From positions 1-13,878 of the forward strand of contig JALLPB010000647.1 of NCBI GenBank assembly GCA_036939975.1: a DNA stretch of 13,878 bases. Reading direction: 5' to 3'. Below, in pieces: positions 1-10,100 of this stretch; positions within the stretch are counted from its first letter, which is position 1, and the number at the start of each line of letters is the position of its first letter. The notes under the pieces were generated by a model, which searched no databases, was not told the DNA's origin, and saw nothing but the letters and a program-made list of their open reading frames with translations. The DNA is from Cyclostephanos tholiformis (lineage: Eukaryota; Bacillariophyta; Thalassiosirophyceae; Thalassiosirales; Thalassiosiraceae). The translations under genes and the position numbers were made by a program.

Positions 1-44
1 AGTTAAATTAAAATGTTTCATTTATAGTAATCACTCGTACTTTA

Positions 45-68
45 TGCGCACATGCGCACTTGCGCACA
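45..68 (+). repeat. Three tandem 8-bp repeats
   Basis: TGCGCACA, TGCGCACT and TGCGCACA occur in a row. The core TGCGCA is palindromic, so this is also a cluster of three possible protein-binding sites, though none is known to me. Confidence 0.7.
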
Positions 69-153
69 CGCGAACCAACAAAATCTCAACCAAACCTGAC
101 ATAAAACATAAAATAAACTAAAAACCTGGAACATCTTCACTGTTCCTGAGAAA

Positions 154-183
154 TTTTATGTCTACACGTTTTATGCCTACACG
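154..183 (+). repeat. Tandem 15-bp duplication
   Basis: TTTTATGTCTACACG is followed directly by TTTTATGCCTACACG, differing at one base. It is a small local duplication of unknown meaning. Confidence 0.75.
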
Positions 184-256
184 CTCAAAGAAATCACAGC
201 CTTAATCCCCGCATGTAATAAAAATTGACACGGCAGCTCTCTAGCTTTAAGGATGT

Positions 257-311
257 AGGTACATTTCATATTATTAGGGGAATAGGTCAAAAAATTTGCC
301 CAAATGTACCT
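257..311 (+). repeat. Inverted repeat, 10-bp perfect arms
   Basis: AGGTACATTT (257-266) and AAATGTACCT (302-311) are exact reverse complements separated by 35 bases. Wobble pairs can extend the stem by about three steps. It could be a hairpin or the remnant of a small element; no function is claimed. Confidence 0.55.
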
Positions 312-867
312 GTAGGAACTCGTAAAACTGCCTAAACCCAAGAGATGTTTTGTTTTTCATACTGGTTCCTACTTTTTTCCCGTAGGATTCTGTCGCTGGG
401 AGGAGGTTCGTTAAATCAGGGCTATTGTATTTCTCACCACCGAGTCTTTCTACCGTGGGAACTGGTACCTTGTGAATTAATTTACTACTGAAGCCCGAAA
501 GTCCGATGGGATCGTTGAGGTCAATTTGTCACCCCGCTGGGCCCATTCCCGAAACAGTTCAGGGGGGTTCCTCGAAGACTGGATTGGACGGGATAAAACG
601 TTGGGGCGCACATCGGCTGTCTCAAAAGTTGAGCCTGGATTTTGATGAACGTGGGAATACGTAAATACTTTCTGAGAGATCAATTTTTTGGGCGGCTTAG
701 GGGGGGTGGCGGGTGCATAGCCGAAATCGACAAAAGATGATTCGATCCCCCAAAGAAAACCATAGCCATCGATTCACTCATGGTCTTTTGCTACGACCGA
801 CGCTCGATATACTGATTCTCTTCTTCGAGATCTGCCCCGCCCGCCCGCGATCCACTTTTGGAAGCAT

Positions 868-875
868 TATAAATA
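868..875 (+). promoter_or_regulatory. Probable TATA box
   Basis: TATAAATA lies 139 bases upstream of ATG 1007. A start site about 30 bases downstream, near 900, would give a 5' UTR of about 105 nt. There is no ATG on the plus strand between there and 1007, so the leader is clean. Based on motif and distance only. Confidence 0.45.
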
Positions 876-969
876 ATTGAGAAATCGTCGACGGGTACGG
901 GTAGCTTTTGTATTGCCGTCGATCCATCCCAGAGACGATCGACGTCCTCATTCCATAGAGCATCAATCT

Positions 970-988
970 CCCCCCCCCCCAAAAAAAA
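970..988 (+). repeat. C11-A8 homopolymer pair in the 5' leader
   Basis: Eleven C bases are followed directly by eight A bases, ending 18 bases before the start codon. Length variation would not affect the frame because it lies upstream of ATG. It may influence translation or be a sequencing-prone site. Confidence 0.6.
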
Positions 989-1006
989 GCAAGGCACATC
1001 GATATC

Positions 1007-1138
1007 ATGAAGACCACGAATGGAAAGCCCGGGACCCGGCCGGTGACATCGTCAACCATCCCGACGTCGTCGACCGCGACATCGACGACTCTCGCCGTCG
1101 CCATCCTCCTCCTACTTCCCGCCGTCTCCGTCCTCGCC
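1007..1138 (+). other. Signal peptide (residues 1-44)
   Basis: A long Ser/Thr-rich N-region of about 28 residues with two Lys and one Arg precedes a hydrophobic core, [16 protein letters not shown], and a likely signal peptidase site near Ala44/Gln45 (VLA|QT). It directs entry to the secretory pathway, which fits the abundant disulphide modules downstream. The N-region is longer than usual. A plastid-type ASAFAP motif is not seen. Uncleaved signal-anchor use is less likely because small residues follow the core. Confidence 0.85.
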
Positions 1139-4100
1139 CAGACCGCCGCCGACCCCGACGCCGCGAATCACAAGTTCTACTTCTTCTGCGGCTCGTCCTT
1201 CGCGGACATACAGGCCGACACCTGCTCCGAACGGCAGTGGTGTCCGTCGGCAACGGATGACGAGTGTCTCGTACCCGGACAGACTTGCTTCGCGAACACG
1301 CCGTGCGACGCCCGCCTCATCGAGAACGTCACCCTACCCACCTACTCGCTGTCGCTCTATCCCGAGACGAGCGATCCGACCGACAAGATGTTCTGCGGGG
1401 TGGATTACTCCGACGCGAGCTCGGCGTGCCTGGCGGGGGGGGACGAGGGCGCGGCGCGTCACTGTCCCAACATGGAGTGCGCCGTGGCAGGTCAGATGTG
1501 CTTCGTCGACATGCCGTGCTCGTACTTCGCGATGACGAATCCGGAGGCGAATCCGCTGCTCGGATTTCAGGACATGGAGGTCTCCGAGACGGAGTCGGAA
1601 CTGCCCGATCCTGGAACGGAATTGTCGACGACGTTCTGCGGCGCGACGTTCCAGGAGGCGGCGGCGGGCTGTTCGAGTCTCACCTGGTGTCGCAATGGCA
1701 ATTCGCAGGAATGTCCGAACGGCATGACGTGCTTCGTTGGGGTAAACGCCGACAATCCCGAGTGCGAGATCAACGCCATAATGAAGGCCGAGTACGAGGA
1801 GGCTAAATTGAATTCGAAGGTCCCGAGCCTCGCATCATCCAACGTACCCACGACGTTGCCGCCGGTGGCCCTATCGAGCACGGATCCGAGGAATCAGAAC
1901 TTCTGCGGCGCCGATTGGGAGGATGCGTCGAACAATTGCGACCTCGACAGGTTCTGCCCGAATGGCGACGTCGATTGCGCCGTGGAGGGACACACGTGCC
2001 AGACCTACACGACATGTAATGCCGTGGACATGACGGCGACGCCCACGTGAGTATTTCCACTTGTCTTCCGATGGGGGGATGCACATCTCTCTGTCGAATT
2101 ACCCTCCTTTTTTATATACGTCGATCGAAAGACTCAATTATTCCCCCTCTCCGCATTCTTTCAACTCTCTCCCCCGCGCAGCACGGATGCGCCGACCACT
2201 GAGCCCGTTCCGACGCAATTGCCCACCACCGACAAGCCAAGCAGGCCGCCGACGCCGAATGTGAGTTTTTTTTTTTGTATTTGATTCGCGTCTTGGGGAA
2301 CGAGAGGACTCCTCTCCCGGTCGGATTTCGACGGGAGGGAGGGGGGAGGGGGGAGGGGGGGGGGGGGAGAAAGGACGACGATGGAAAAAATATCTCCACA
2401 TCGATTGACAGCATATCATATATCTCGCCCACCTAATTTTCGCTGACGATCTCCCACTCCCTTCCATAAATCTCTCTCTACCTCCTCTCTCTCACTCTCT
2501 CTCTCTCGACGGAAACTAAAACGACATCACGGCACAGCCGAGTATCCCTCCCGCAATGCTACCGACCAAACCCCCCTCCCCACGACCCACCCACGCCCCC
2601 CTCGCGTACGGCGACTTCCGTCGCGATTTCTGGTGCGGCCTTACCTACTTCGACGCCCTCGAGAACTGTCCCATGCGCTGCCCGTCGGGGGGGGACGACG
2701 AATGCGCGACGGATCCGGTCCTCGGCGACGTTAGCTCCCTGGGATTGAAGTGCATGAGCGGCGTGGCGGACTGCAAGGTCGAGAAGGGATTGGGGGCGTA
2801 CGGCATGACGACGGAGGCGCTTGATGAATCTGTCGTCGCTGATGAGACGACGGTGGACGACGAGGGAGGCAACTCGGCGTCCGAGCTGTACGGAGAGGCC
2901 GATATTTCCGTGAGCGACGGCACCGTCACGATGACGGACGCTACCGCAACGACCGCGGACGATGGAGCGCCCACCTCGCCGCCCACGTCCGGCCTGCCCC
3001 TTCAGGGACCCTTCAAGAACGAAATGGTGCGTATCATACTTTACGGACTCAATGCCACCGCAGTCCTTGGCGATACCAAGTGGATGGACCGTTGGAGGTC
3101 CATCACTGAATCCTACATCGAGGATTTCTTTAACGATTATCCCACCAAGGAGATGATCGATGCGGAGACCACGGAGCTGGACGCCGTCCGCTCTTCAATT
3201 TTCGACGTATCGGTCGTGATCGCCGATGAGGTGTGGGGAATGCCCCCCAAACACGATTTTGATCCTTTGGTGGCGGGGGAGGTCGACGTCAGGGATGCAA
3301 GCGCTCGTTGGAGGAATTTGCGCAGCGGTGGTCGCTCTTCCGCGGTCCGTCGCGCCCAAGACGGGATAAACCCGTCCAAAATCATCATGGTCACGTACTC
3401 CCAGGTGTCTACTTACCGTTCCTCGCCGGATGCTGTCAACGATGATCCGAACATCTTATTGCAACGTCCGCTAGAGACTCCCGAGTATCGAGCGGACTAC
3501 GTAGTTTACCTTCGATCGATGGATTTTTCCGGTTTCGGCGACCTGGAATATGTGAGCAATATCATGTACACGGATTTCCCAACGCCCTCGCCGACAACAT
3601 TGAAGCCGACAGAGAGTCCAGTGACATCCGGCGAGCCCGAGCCCACGGCTCCCCCGCAAATCGATCAGCTGACCAATGAACCCACCCACCCTCCGACAGA
3701 AAACTTCGGATGCAACCTCTGTGAACCCGGACAAATCGGTATCAATGCTGACGTAATCCTCAACGGCGAAGTTATGACTTGCGTGGACGTATACAGTTGG
3801 TTCTTGGAAAATTTTCGTCAAGGATCCCTTGATTGTGAGGACGGACAGAGTGAGCTCAATTCAGTTTGTTGTCAGGATGCCGAAAGTTCGGTGACGGCGC
3901 AAGAACCTACCCCTGCCCCCAGCGCGAATTCACCTGAATCAACAGCAAACGAACCAGCTGAAGCTCCTGTGGAGTCTGAGGAGCCTGAGGACGATGAATT
4001 TGGATTACCAGAAGTGACCTCCCTTGCCGAAACATTCTACTGTGGTGCAAGTTGGGATTCTGTTTCCTCCGATTGTAAAGAGGCAACTCCGTGTCCATCT

Positions 4101-7100
4101 GGGGATTCTGGGGAGTGTCCCTCTGGAGAAAAGTGCATTGCTTTTACAAACTGCGGAGGCAAGTTCTCGTTTGTGAGTGACCCTACCGTAGAAGGAGGTG
4201 GGCCTAATGTGGACAAAGTGAAGGGTACATTCTTTTGTGGAACAAGCATGCAATTTTTGGAGATGAAGTGCGATGGCGCAACACCGTGCCCTAATGGCCC
4301 CGAGGATTGTGAGGGTGAAGGGGAAAAATATGGATGCTTTGCATTTACTGGATGCAATGAGCAAGTCGATCCAGGTAGCTTCGTCGGGTTCCTCAGCCCG
4401 CCAGATGAGGAAGATGTGGATGCTCAATTACCCGAATTTTCAGGCGATACCACCAACTACTTCTACTGCTCGCCAACATGGGACGATTTGGATAGCAAAT
4501 GCGTCAATGGTGTCCCTGAAGGTGCCACTCCATGTCCCTCTGGAGATATGCTCGAGTGCGCTGACGGAGAGGGGTGCTTTGCATTCGCGTGCAACGGGGG
4601 TGTAGTCCCTTCAAATACACCACCTGTTTCGTCTCCATCTAGTCCGACTGATGACTATTCGGTGGACGACGTTAATATACTGAAATCCACCTTCTACTGT
4701 GGACTATCAATCGAAAAAATTGACGCTGATTGCGAAAATGCCACACCTTGTCCTTCTGGTGACGAATGCCCACAAGGACAAGGATGCTTCGCATTCAGTA
4801 GGTGCGGTGGTGTGGATGTTGATAGTTTGGTGAGCAAGTTTGGCGACACTGATCGCCCAACACGGGCGCCAACAGAGCCAGTTGTACAGGTCTGTGATGA
4901 GGAAAAGAAGATGAGCGTGAATGTTGGTTATTGGCAGAGTTGGAGCATATAGTGAGTGATCGTGGTTGTATATCATTGATATCTGTGTGATGTGCCAAGT
5001 CAGGGTCATTGATAAAAATATCTTATTCTATTCTCTCCATCATACATCTCCAATTCGTTATAAAGCCGAGACGAAGATTGCCAACAGATGGATACCTCCA
5101 CTTTCGACGGTAGCCCCTACACACATGTGGTATACTCCTTTGCTTCGATTGATTCGGAATATCGCCTCGAGGCCTGGAACGGCACATATGAAAATGAGGC
5201 ACCTCTCTATAAAGAGTTTAACGCGGTCAAACAGCGTTTTCCTGGAACGAAAACAATGATAGCGGTTGGCGGGTGGACGCATAATGATCCTGGACCGATG
5301 GAGCACCGCTTTTCTTCAATGGCGTCGAGTCGGACTAATCGCATTACATTTGCCAATAGCGTTGTAGAGTTTTTGCGAACATATGGGTTTGACGGATTGG
5401 ATATAGATTGGGAATACCCCGCTCTCAAAGAAAGGGGTGGCAAACGTGTCGATTATGACAATTACGTACTTATGGTGAAAGCGTTGCGCGAGGTCTTTAA
5501 CGCCACACCGGAACCGTACGAAATATCAATTGCCATACCCGGTAATATCACCAAACTCGAAATGGGGTTCGATCTAGCGGGATTGGCAGAACACGTCGAT
5601 TGGTTCAATGTCATGGCTTGTGAGTACCAATGTCCTGTTCTACACTGACGTTCGCAATTCTTTTTCATTCATCTCATCGGCACTTGATTCTTTTTCTATT
5701 TTTTTGGAACGAAGATGATTTGCGGGGAACATGGGCCCCGAACAAAAATGCCATGTCGCATACTGACATACGCATGATCAATGAGGCTGTGGATTATATG
5801 AGCCACTTCATCCAACGATCCAAGCTGGTTTTAGGTCTTGCCAGCTATGCACGTACATATACGTTGGCAGATGAAGATTGTCTTGATTTGGAGTGTCCGT
5901 TTAAGGGTCCTGGAAAGGGTGGGTGCGAAGGCACCGATGGATTCTTGCCTTATTTTGAAATAGCCGATTTGGTCACGTCGCACAGCTATGATATCCTCCG
6001 CTTTGACGATGAAACTCAAAGCATGGTCATGCTAACCGATGGGAATCGTCTGATCTCATACGACAACACGGTTAGTTTCAATCGGAAGATTCAATACGCA
6101 GAAGAAATGTGCTTCATGGGACAAATGCTTTGGGCTATTGACATGCTTAAACAAGGTTCCAATCCTACCTCAAGCAGTAACGGTAACACAGCCGCGACAG
6201 GCGACCCATCGGATCAATCTTTCTGTGGGATCGATATTCAGGATGTCGTTACTAGTTGCAAGCAACCATGTCCCTCCGGTGATTCTAGTCAATGTCCTCA
6301 AGGTCAGCAGTGCTTTGCCAACACAGGATGCAGTATTGACAATGTTGGGGCGCCCCCGCCTACCATGTGTCGTTTATGTCCAGACCCAAGTACACAGGGC
6401 ATAAAGGATTGGTTAGAGGTTGAGTTTGACGGTGACACCATGACCTGCGGCGATGCTGACATGTCCGTCATAAGCAACTACGCTACAGGCACCGAAGAGT
6501 GTGATTCTGCCAAACAGTCTTTGGGGTCGACATGTTGTTACAATTACCCCGAAAATCCATGTATGCTCTGCCGAACTGAAACTGAATTTATGGATTTACG
6601 TGCCTTAGCCGGAATCGAATACGAGGGCATGAACATGACATGCTCTGATCTTAGTAAACGACTTGGACCTGAGGAGTTCGATGATAAAAAGTGTACTGCT
6701 GCACAGAAGGATCATTTTGACCAGTGCTGCTACAACGTGAGTTTTTTTAATGAGAGAAAGTGGCTTACTCTATTATAGGCAATTTTCGCTATGTTTTGTC
6801 AACCTCGTTGTCTCTGTTTGATTTCACAGCAATGTACATTGTGTGAAGGGCAGGGTGTTAAGTGGTGGAACGAGGTTCAGTACGAAGAACAACCTTTAAA
6901 TTGTGGTGAGCTCGATTCCATACTGTATGCGAATGAGACCGAAGCTGAAGAGGACACTTGCACTGATATGATTTCTGAATTCGAGGGCGAGTGTTGCTAC
7001 AAATACCCTGATGATCCTTGCGATATCTGCACCAAAGATGGGAAGAAGAATACGCTGATGCCAAATGAGCAAATCGAGTATGACGGGTCAAATTTTACCT

Positions 7101-10100
7101 GCGCGGAGGTAAACAACTTCATATCTCCTTTTGAATCATCAAGTAGTCAATGTACTGTGGTAAAAGACTTGGGATTTGACTCGTGTTGCTTCGATCGATG
7201 CTCACTGTGCGGAGAGGGATCCAGGTTAGATCCGGATGTGCTCGTGGAAATTGGCGGTGAGGAAGATAGCAAGCGAGGAAAATGTTCCGATATTGAGTCT
7301 ACTTTGTTTCAAGAGAAAACGACGGATGGATCAGATGAATGTAACGAGGCTAGAGCACTCCACTTTGACTCCTGCTGCTTCAAAATAGTAAGTGAATAGT
7401 GCACCCATCGCTTACTTGCTTTTGGATTTCATATTGTCTAACAAAGCTTTTTATACGCCAGCCTTCTGTCCCGTGCCAACTCTGTGCTACAACTGATTAT
7501 ATGCATCATACTGCGATGGTTGAGTTCAATGACGACGAAGTCACCTGCCGAAGTGCTGGCAACTTTCTCATGGAACGAGAAGAAATGTCATCTGACACCT
7601 GCTCCGATGCTAAGGCTACGATAGGAGAAACTTGCTGTTATTCCACATGTGACCTTTGTGGGGAATACGACCTAGACTGGGATGTTTTCATCAACTATAA
7701 TGGTACAGATATGTCTTGTGGTGACTTCAACGAGATTTTTCGCAAAAACATAGTGGAGGATGGCTCGGAACAGTGTGATGCGCTCAAGGCTGATTATTCT
7801 GGAACTTGCTGCTACTCCAGTCCAATAACCTCATGTCAGCTGTGTAAGCAAGCAGATGTGTTTTTCGACGTCAAAGATAATGCTCAGGTAGATTTCAATG
7901 GCCCCACAACGTGCTATGACGTGGCAAACTTCATGTCTCGAAGAATTGAAGACACAGATCCGGTTTGCAAAGTGACCCAAACATCGCTTTTTGATGAGTG
8001 CTGTTACGAGAGATGTAATCTTGCTGGCGAGCCAGGCAAGTATCCCGATTGGACCGCAGAAGTTGAGATGGATGGAAATGTAGCCACTTGTTTGGAGCTT
8101 GACGATGCCATAAAGGAGGCGGCTATTAGCAATGACAGCACCGAATGCCGAAGCCTCAAAGATGCATTTTCTGCTACGTGTAGCTACAGCATTCCCACCA
8201 ATGCTTGCGACATATGTCCGGACAATGCTGTCTCAGTCAGCGCCAGTGCCCAGTGGAATGGCAAGGAATCGAAATGCAGCGACATAAGCAAAAGTCTCGC
8301 CACAAGGGAAGAAACAGATGGGGACGTTTGTGTCAACGCTAAGAACAATCTTCAAGAGTTTTGCTGCATTGACCAATGTCAGATTTGTGATAAATCTCAA
8401 GAGATTGATCCGGTGCTCACTGTTTATCACAATGGCCAAACGAAGACATGTTTGGAAGTTGATACTTACTTTTACGAAAACAGCATTTTGGCATCCAGCG
8501 ATGAGTGCGACAAGGCGATATACCCGCAATGTTGTTACACAGAGCCAGAAACTCCATGCAACATCTGCAAACAGGGCTCTGAATACTTTGATGTAATGGG
8601 GTCTAATACTGTTCTCTACATGGACCAAAAGATGACATGTGCCGACGTGAATGATATGATGACTCGACGTGAAGAAGATGATGGCGAAACATGCTCCTCT
8701 GCGAGGGCTGAAGTATTTGATGCATGTTGTGAAAATAAATGCTCGTTATGTCCTGGTAAAGGCCTTGAGGCAGGTGTTAAGGTTTCCTATGAAGGTCGCA
8801 TGATGACTTGCCTTGAATTAGACTTGGGGTTGGGCCCTGCAGCATTTACTGCTGGGTCTAAACAATGTGATGAGATCACAAGCCAGTACTCAGAAGATTG
8901 CTGTTATGAAAAACCAGTAACACCCTGTCGCATTTGTCCAGGAGAGACAACCGGTGTGAATAAAGAAAAGTTTGTGAGCTACCTTGGAGTGGACACTTCT
9001 TGTGAAAGCTTATCTAACTACCTCGGGAGCAGGGAAGAGCAGCAGGAGGAGGCATGTCAGTCGGCATCGTCCGAACACTCTGAAGAATGCTGTTTTGATA
9101 TCTGTTCCCTCTGTGACGGCGGCAAAGCCGACTGGGAAACTTTTGTTACATATGAAGGACAATCAATCGCTTGTGGTGACTTTGAATGGATTCTTCGAGA
9201 CAAGGGTATGGCTGCTGGAACTGATCAGTGCGCTGTCGTCAAAGGCGAATTCAGTGAGAAGGTATGTGTGTTCAGTTCTCGTTTAATAATTTGCATTCTT
9301 TATATCGCTCTACTTCGATTCTCACTCTTTACCGATCTCGTTGACCTTTTTAATAGTGCTGCTACGATCCTCCTGAAACATCGTGTAATTTATGCCATGT
9401 TGACCAGGATTATCTTGAAGTGTCAAGTGATGTGCGAGTAGTCTACCAAGGTGCGGATATAAGTTGTCTTAATCTTTACAACTCCCTCTTTGTCAGAGAG
9501 GCCGCCGACAGCACCCAATGTCAGGCTGCCAAGAATAAGCATGCCGAATCGTGCTGCTTTGACAAGTGTAAAGTGTGCGAGTTTGGGTCGTCCCTTGATG
9601 CTACTGCCAATATCACTGTCAACGGAACTACGATCAGCTGCTCTTCGCTGGAAATGAGCTTCAGCAAAGACATAGTTGTGGAGGGAAGCACCCTATGCAG
9701 TGCAAAACGTGACGAGTATGCGGCTGCCTGTTGTTTTACTAGCCCAGACAATCCTTGCAAGGTATGCCCAGTGGGATCTGATGTAAAGGGCGATGTTTCT
9801 GTAGATTTTTATGGCGAGTTGAAATCATGTGCCGATATTGGCAACAAACTTGCATTATCAGAAGAAGCAGGAAGTGAAACGTGTTCCGCGGCTCAAAATG
9901 ACTTTTCTCGTGAATGTTGTTTTGAACGATGTCCTGTCTGTCCTGATGGGTTCAACCTCAACTGGGAAGTGGATATTGAATACGATAGGGTTACAATTGC
10001 GTGTGGTGAACTTGACGGAATCATTAGTGGCAATGCTATCCAAAAGAGCTCCCAAGAGTGTAATTCTCTTCAAAGTACATATACCAGTGCTTGTTGTTAC

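Larger units (their letters stand above)
1..867. other. Upstream intergenic region, no supported gene
   Basis: AT-rich over the first 450 bases, then mixed. Short open frames on the minus strand (for example 477-683, 778-1104) have no recognisable domains. I see no tRNA or rRNA. The region holds the short repeats listed separately. The upstream neighbour gene, if any, is outside the window. Confidence 0.5.
2261..2537 (+). other. Intron 2 (277 nt, phase 0), longest intron
   Basis: The donor GTGAGT is at 2261 and the acceptor CACAG ends at 2537. The joined frame reads ...[14 protein letters not shown]..., continuing the Pro-rich linker. The intron is 2-3 times longer than the others and holds a T run, a long G-tract (2333-2367) and a CT-rich tract (2471-2507). 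Confidence 0.83.
4911..6154 (+). other. Glycoside hydrolase family 18 (chitinase) catalytic domain
   Basis: Residues about 1165-1509, split by introns 3 and 4, fit the usual GH18 size. It starts with the first barrel strand ([11 protein letters not shown]) and then [11 protein letters not shown]. The AVGGW segment matches the SxGG region. The catalytic signature DGLDIDWE is at residues 1287-1294, with Glu1294 as the expected proton donor (codon 5412-5414). The MxYD motif is MAYD (1361-1364). YARTYTL precedes a Cys-containing loop ([16 protein letters not shown]) and is consistent with the chitinase insertion region. The final barrel strand ends MLWAIDM with Trp1502. All residues needed for substrate-assisted hydrolysis of beta-1,4-GlcNAc polymers are present. 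The Cys-rich loop resembles fungal subgroup C chitinases; this likeness is from memory of the family, not a search. Confidence 0.92.
6368..10100 (+). repeat. Tandem array of 19 type B six-cysteine modules (B2-B20)
   Basis: Each module of 55-60 residues has C-x-x-C, a V-x-[YF]-x-G segment, [TS]-C, a helix, a single Cys, then CC[YF]. Residue ranges: B2 1581-1638, B3 1645-1702, B4 1705-1760, B5 1767-1824, B6 1827-1887, B7 1894-1949, B8 1952-2007, B9 2014-2071, B10 2074-2131, B11 2138-2192, B12 2195-2248, B13 2255-2312, B14 2316-2371, B15 2378-2434, B16 2437-2492, B17 2499-2557, B18 2560-2616, B19 2623-2678, B20 2681-2737. From B3 on, the modules alternate. An 'alpha' form starts after a Pro-x-x-[PS/A]C step and often has an RE[E] helix motif. 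A 'beta' form starts two residues after CC[YF] and often has a [DN]W segment. The real unit is therefore a dimer of about 120 residues. I do not recognise the family. A rigid disulphide-rich stalk or ligand-binding array is inferred. Confidence 0.85.

Noticed and set aside
477..683. Minus-strand 68-codon open frame in the upstream region
   Set aside because: No recognisable domain, no promoter or intron signals, and a short length expected by chance.
778..1253. Minus-strand open frames over the promoter and exon 1
   Set aside because: They run through homopolymers and the antisense of exon 1, lack any domain, and their composition mirrors the plus-strand gene.
877..1260. Plus-strand open frame of 127 codons overlapping the gene start
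   Set aside because: It is very rich in Arg and Pro, as expected from reading GC-rich coding sequence out of frame, has no motif, and overlaps the well-supported signal peptide exon.
2556..4952. A separate gene from ATG 2556 to the stop at 4950-4952
   Set aside because: The TAG overlaps a GTGAGT donor, the protein would end inside the first GH18 strand, and the upstream sequence is in frame with a linker exon and a good acceptor.
5630..6778. A separate gene beginning at ATG 5630
   Set aside because: The first 28 codons come from intron 4. The real exon begins at 5715 and restores VMAYDLRGTW of GH18.
8014..8187. Sequencing error or pseudogene decay in module B10
   Set aside because: The frame is intact, the module is otherwise conserved, and two separate substitutions hit a plausible disulphide pair, so natural co-loss is more likely than error.
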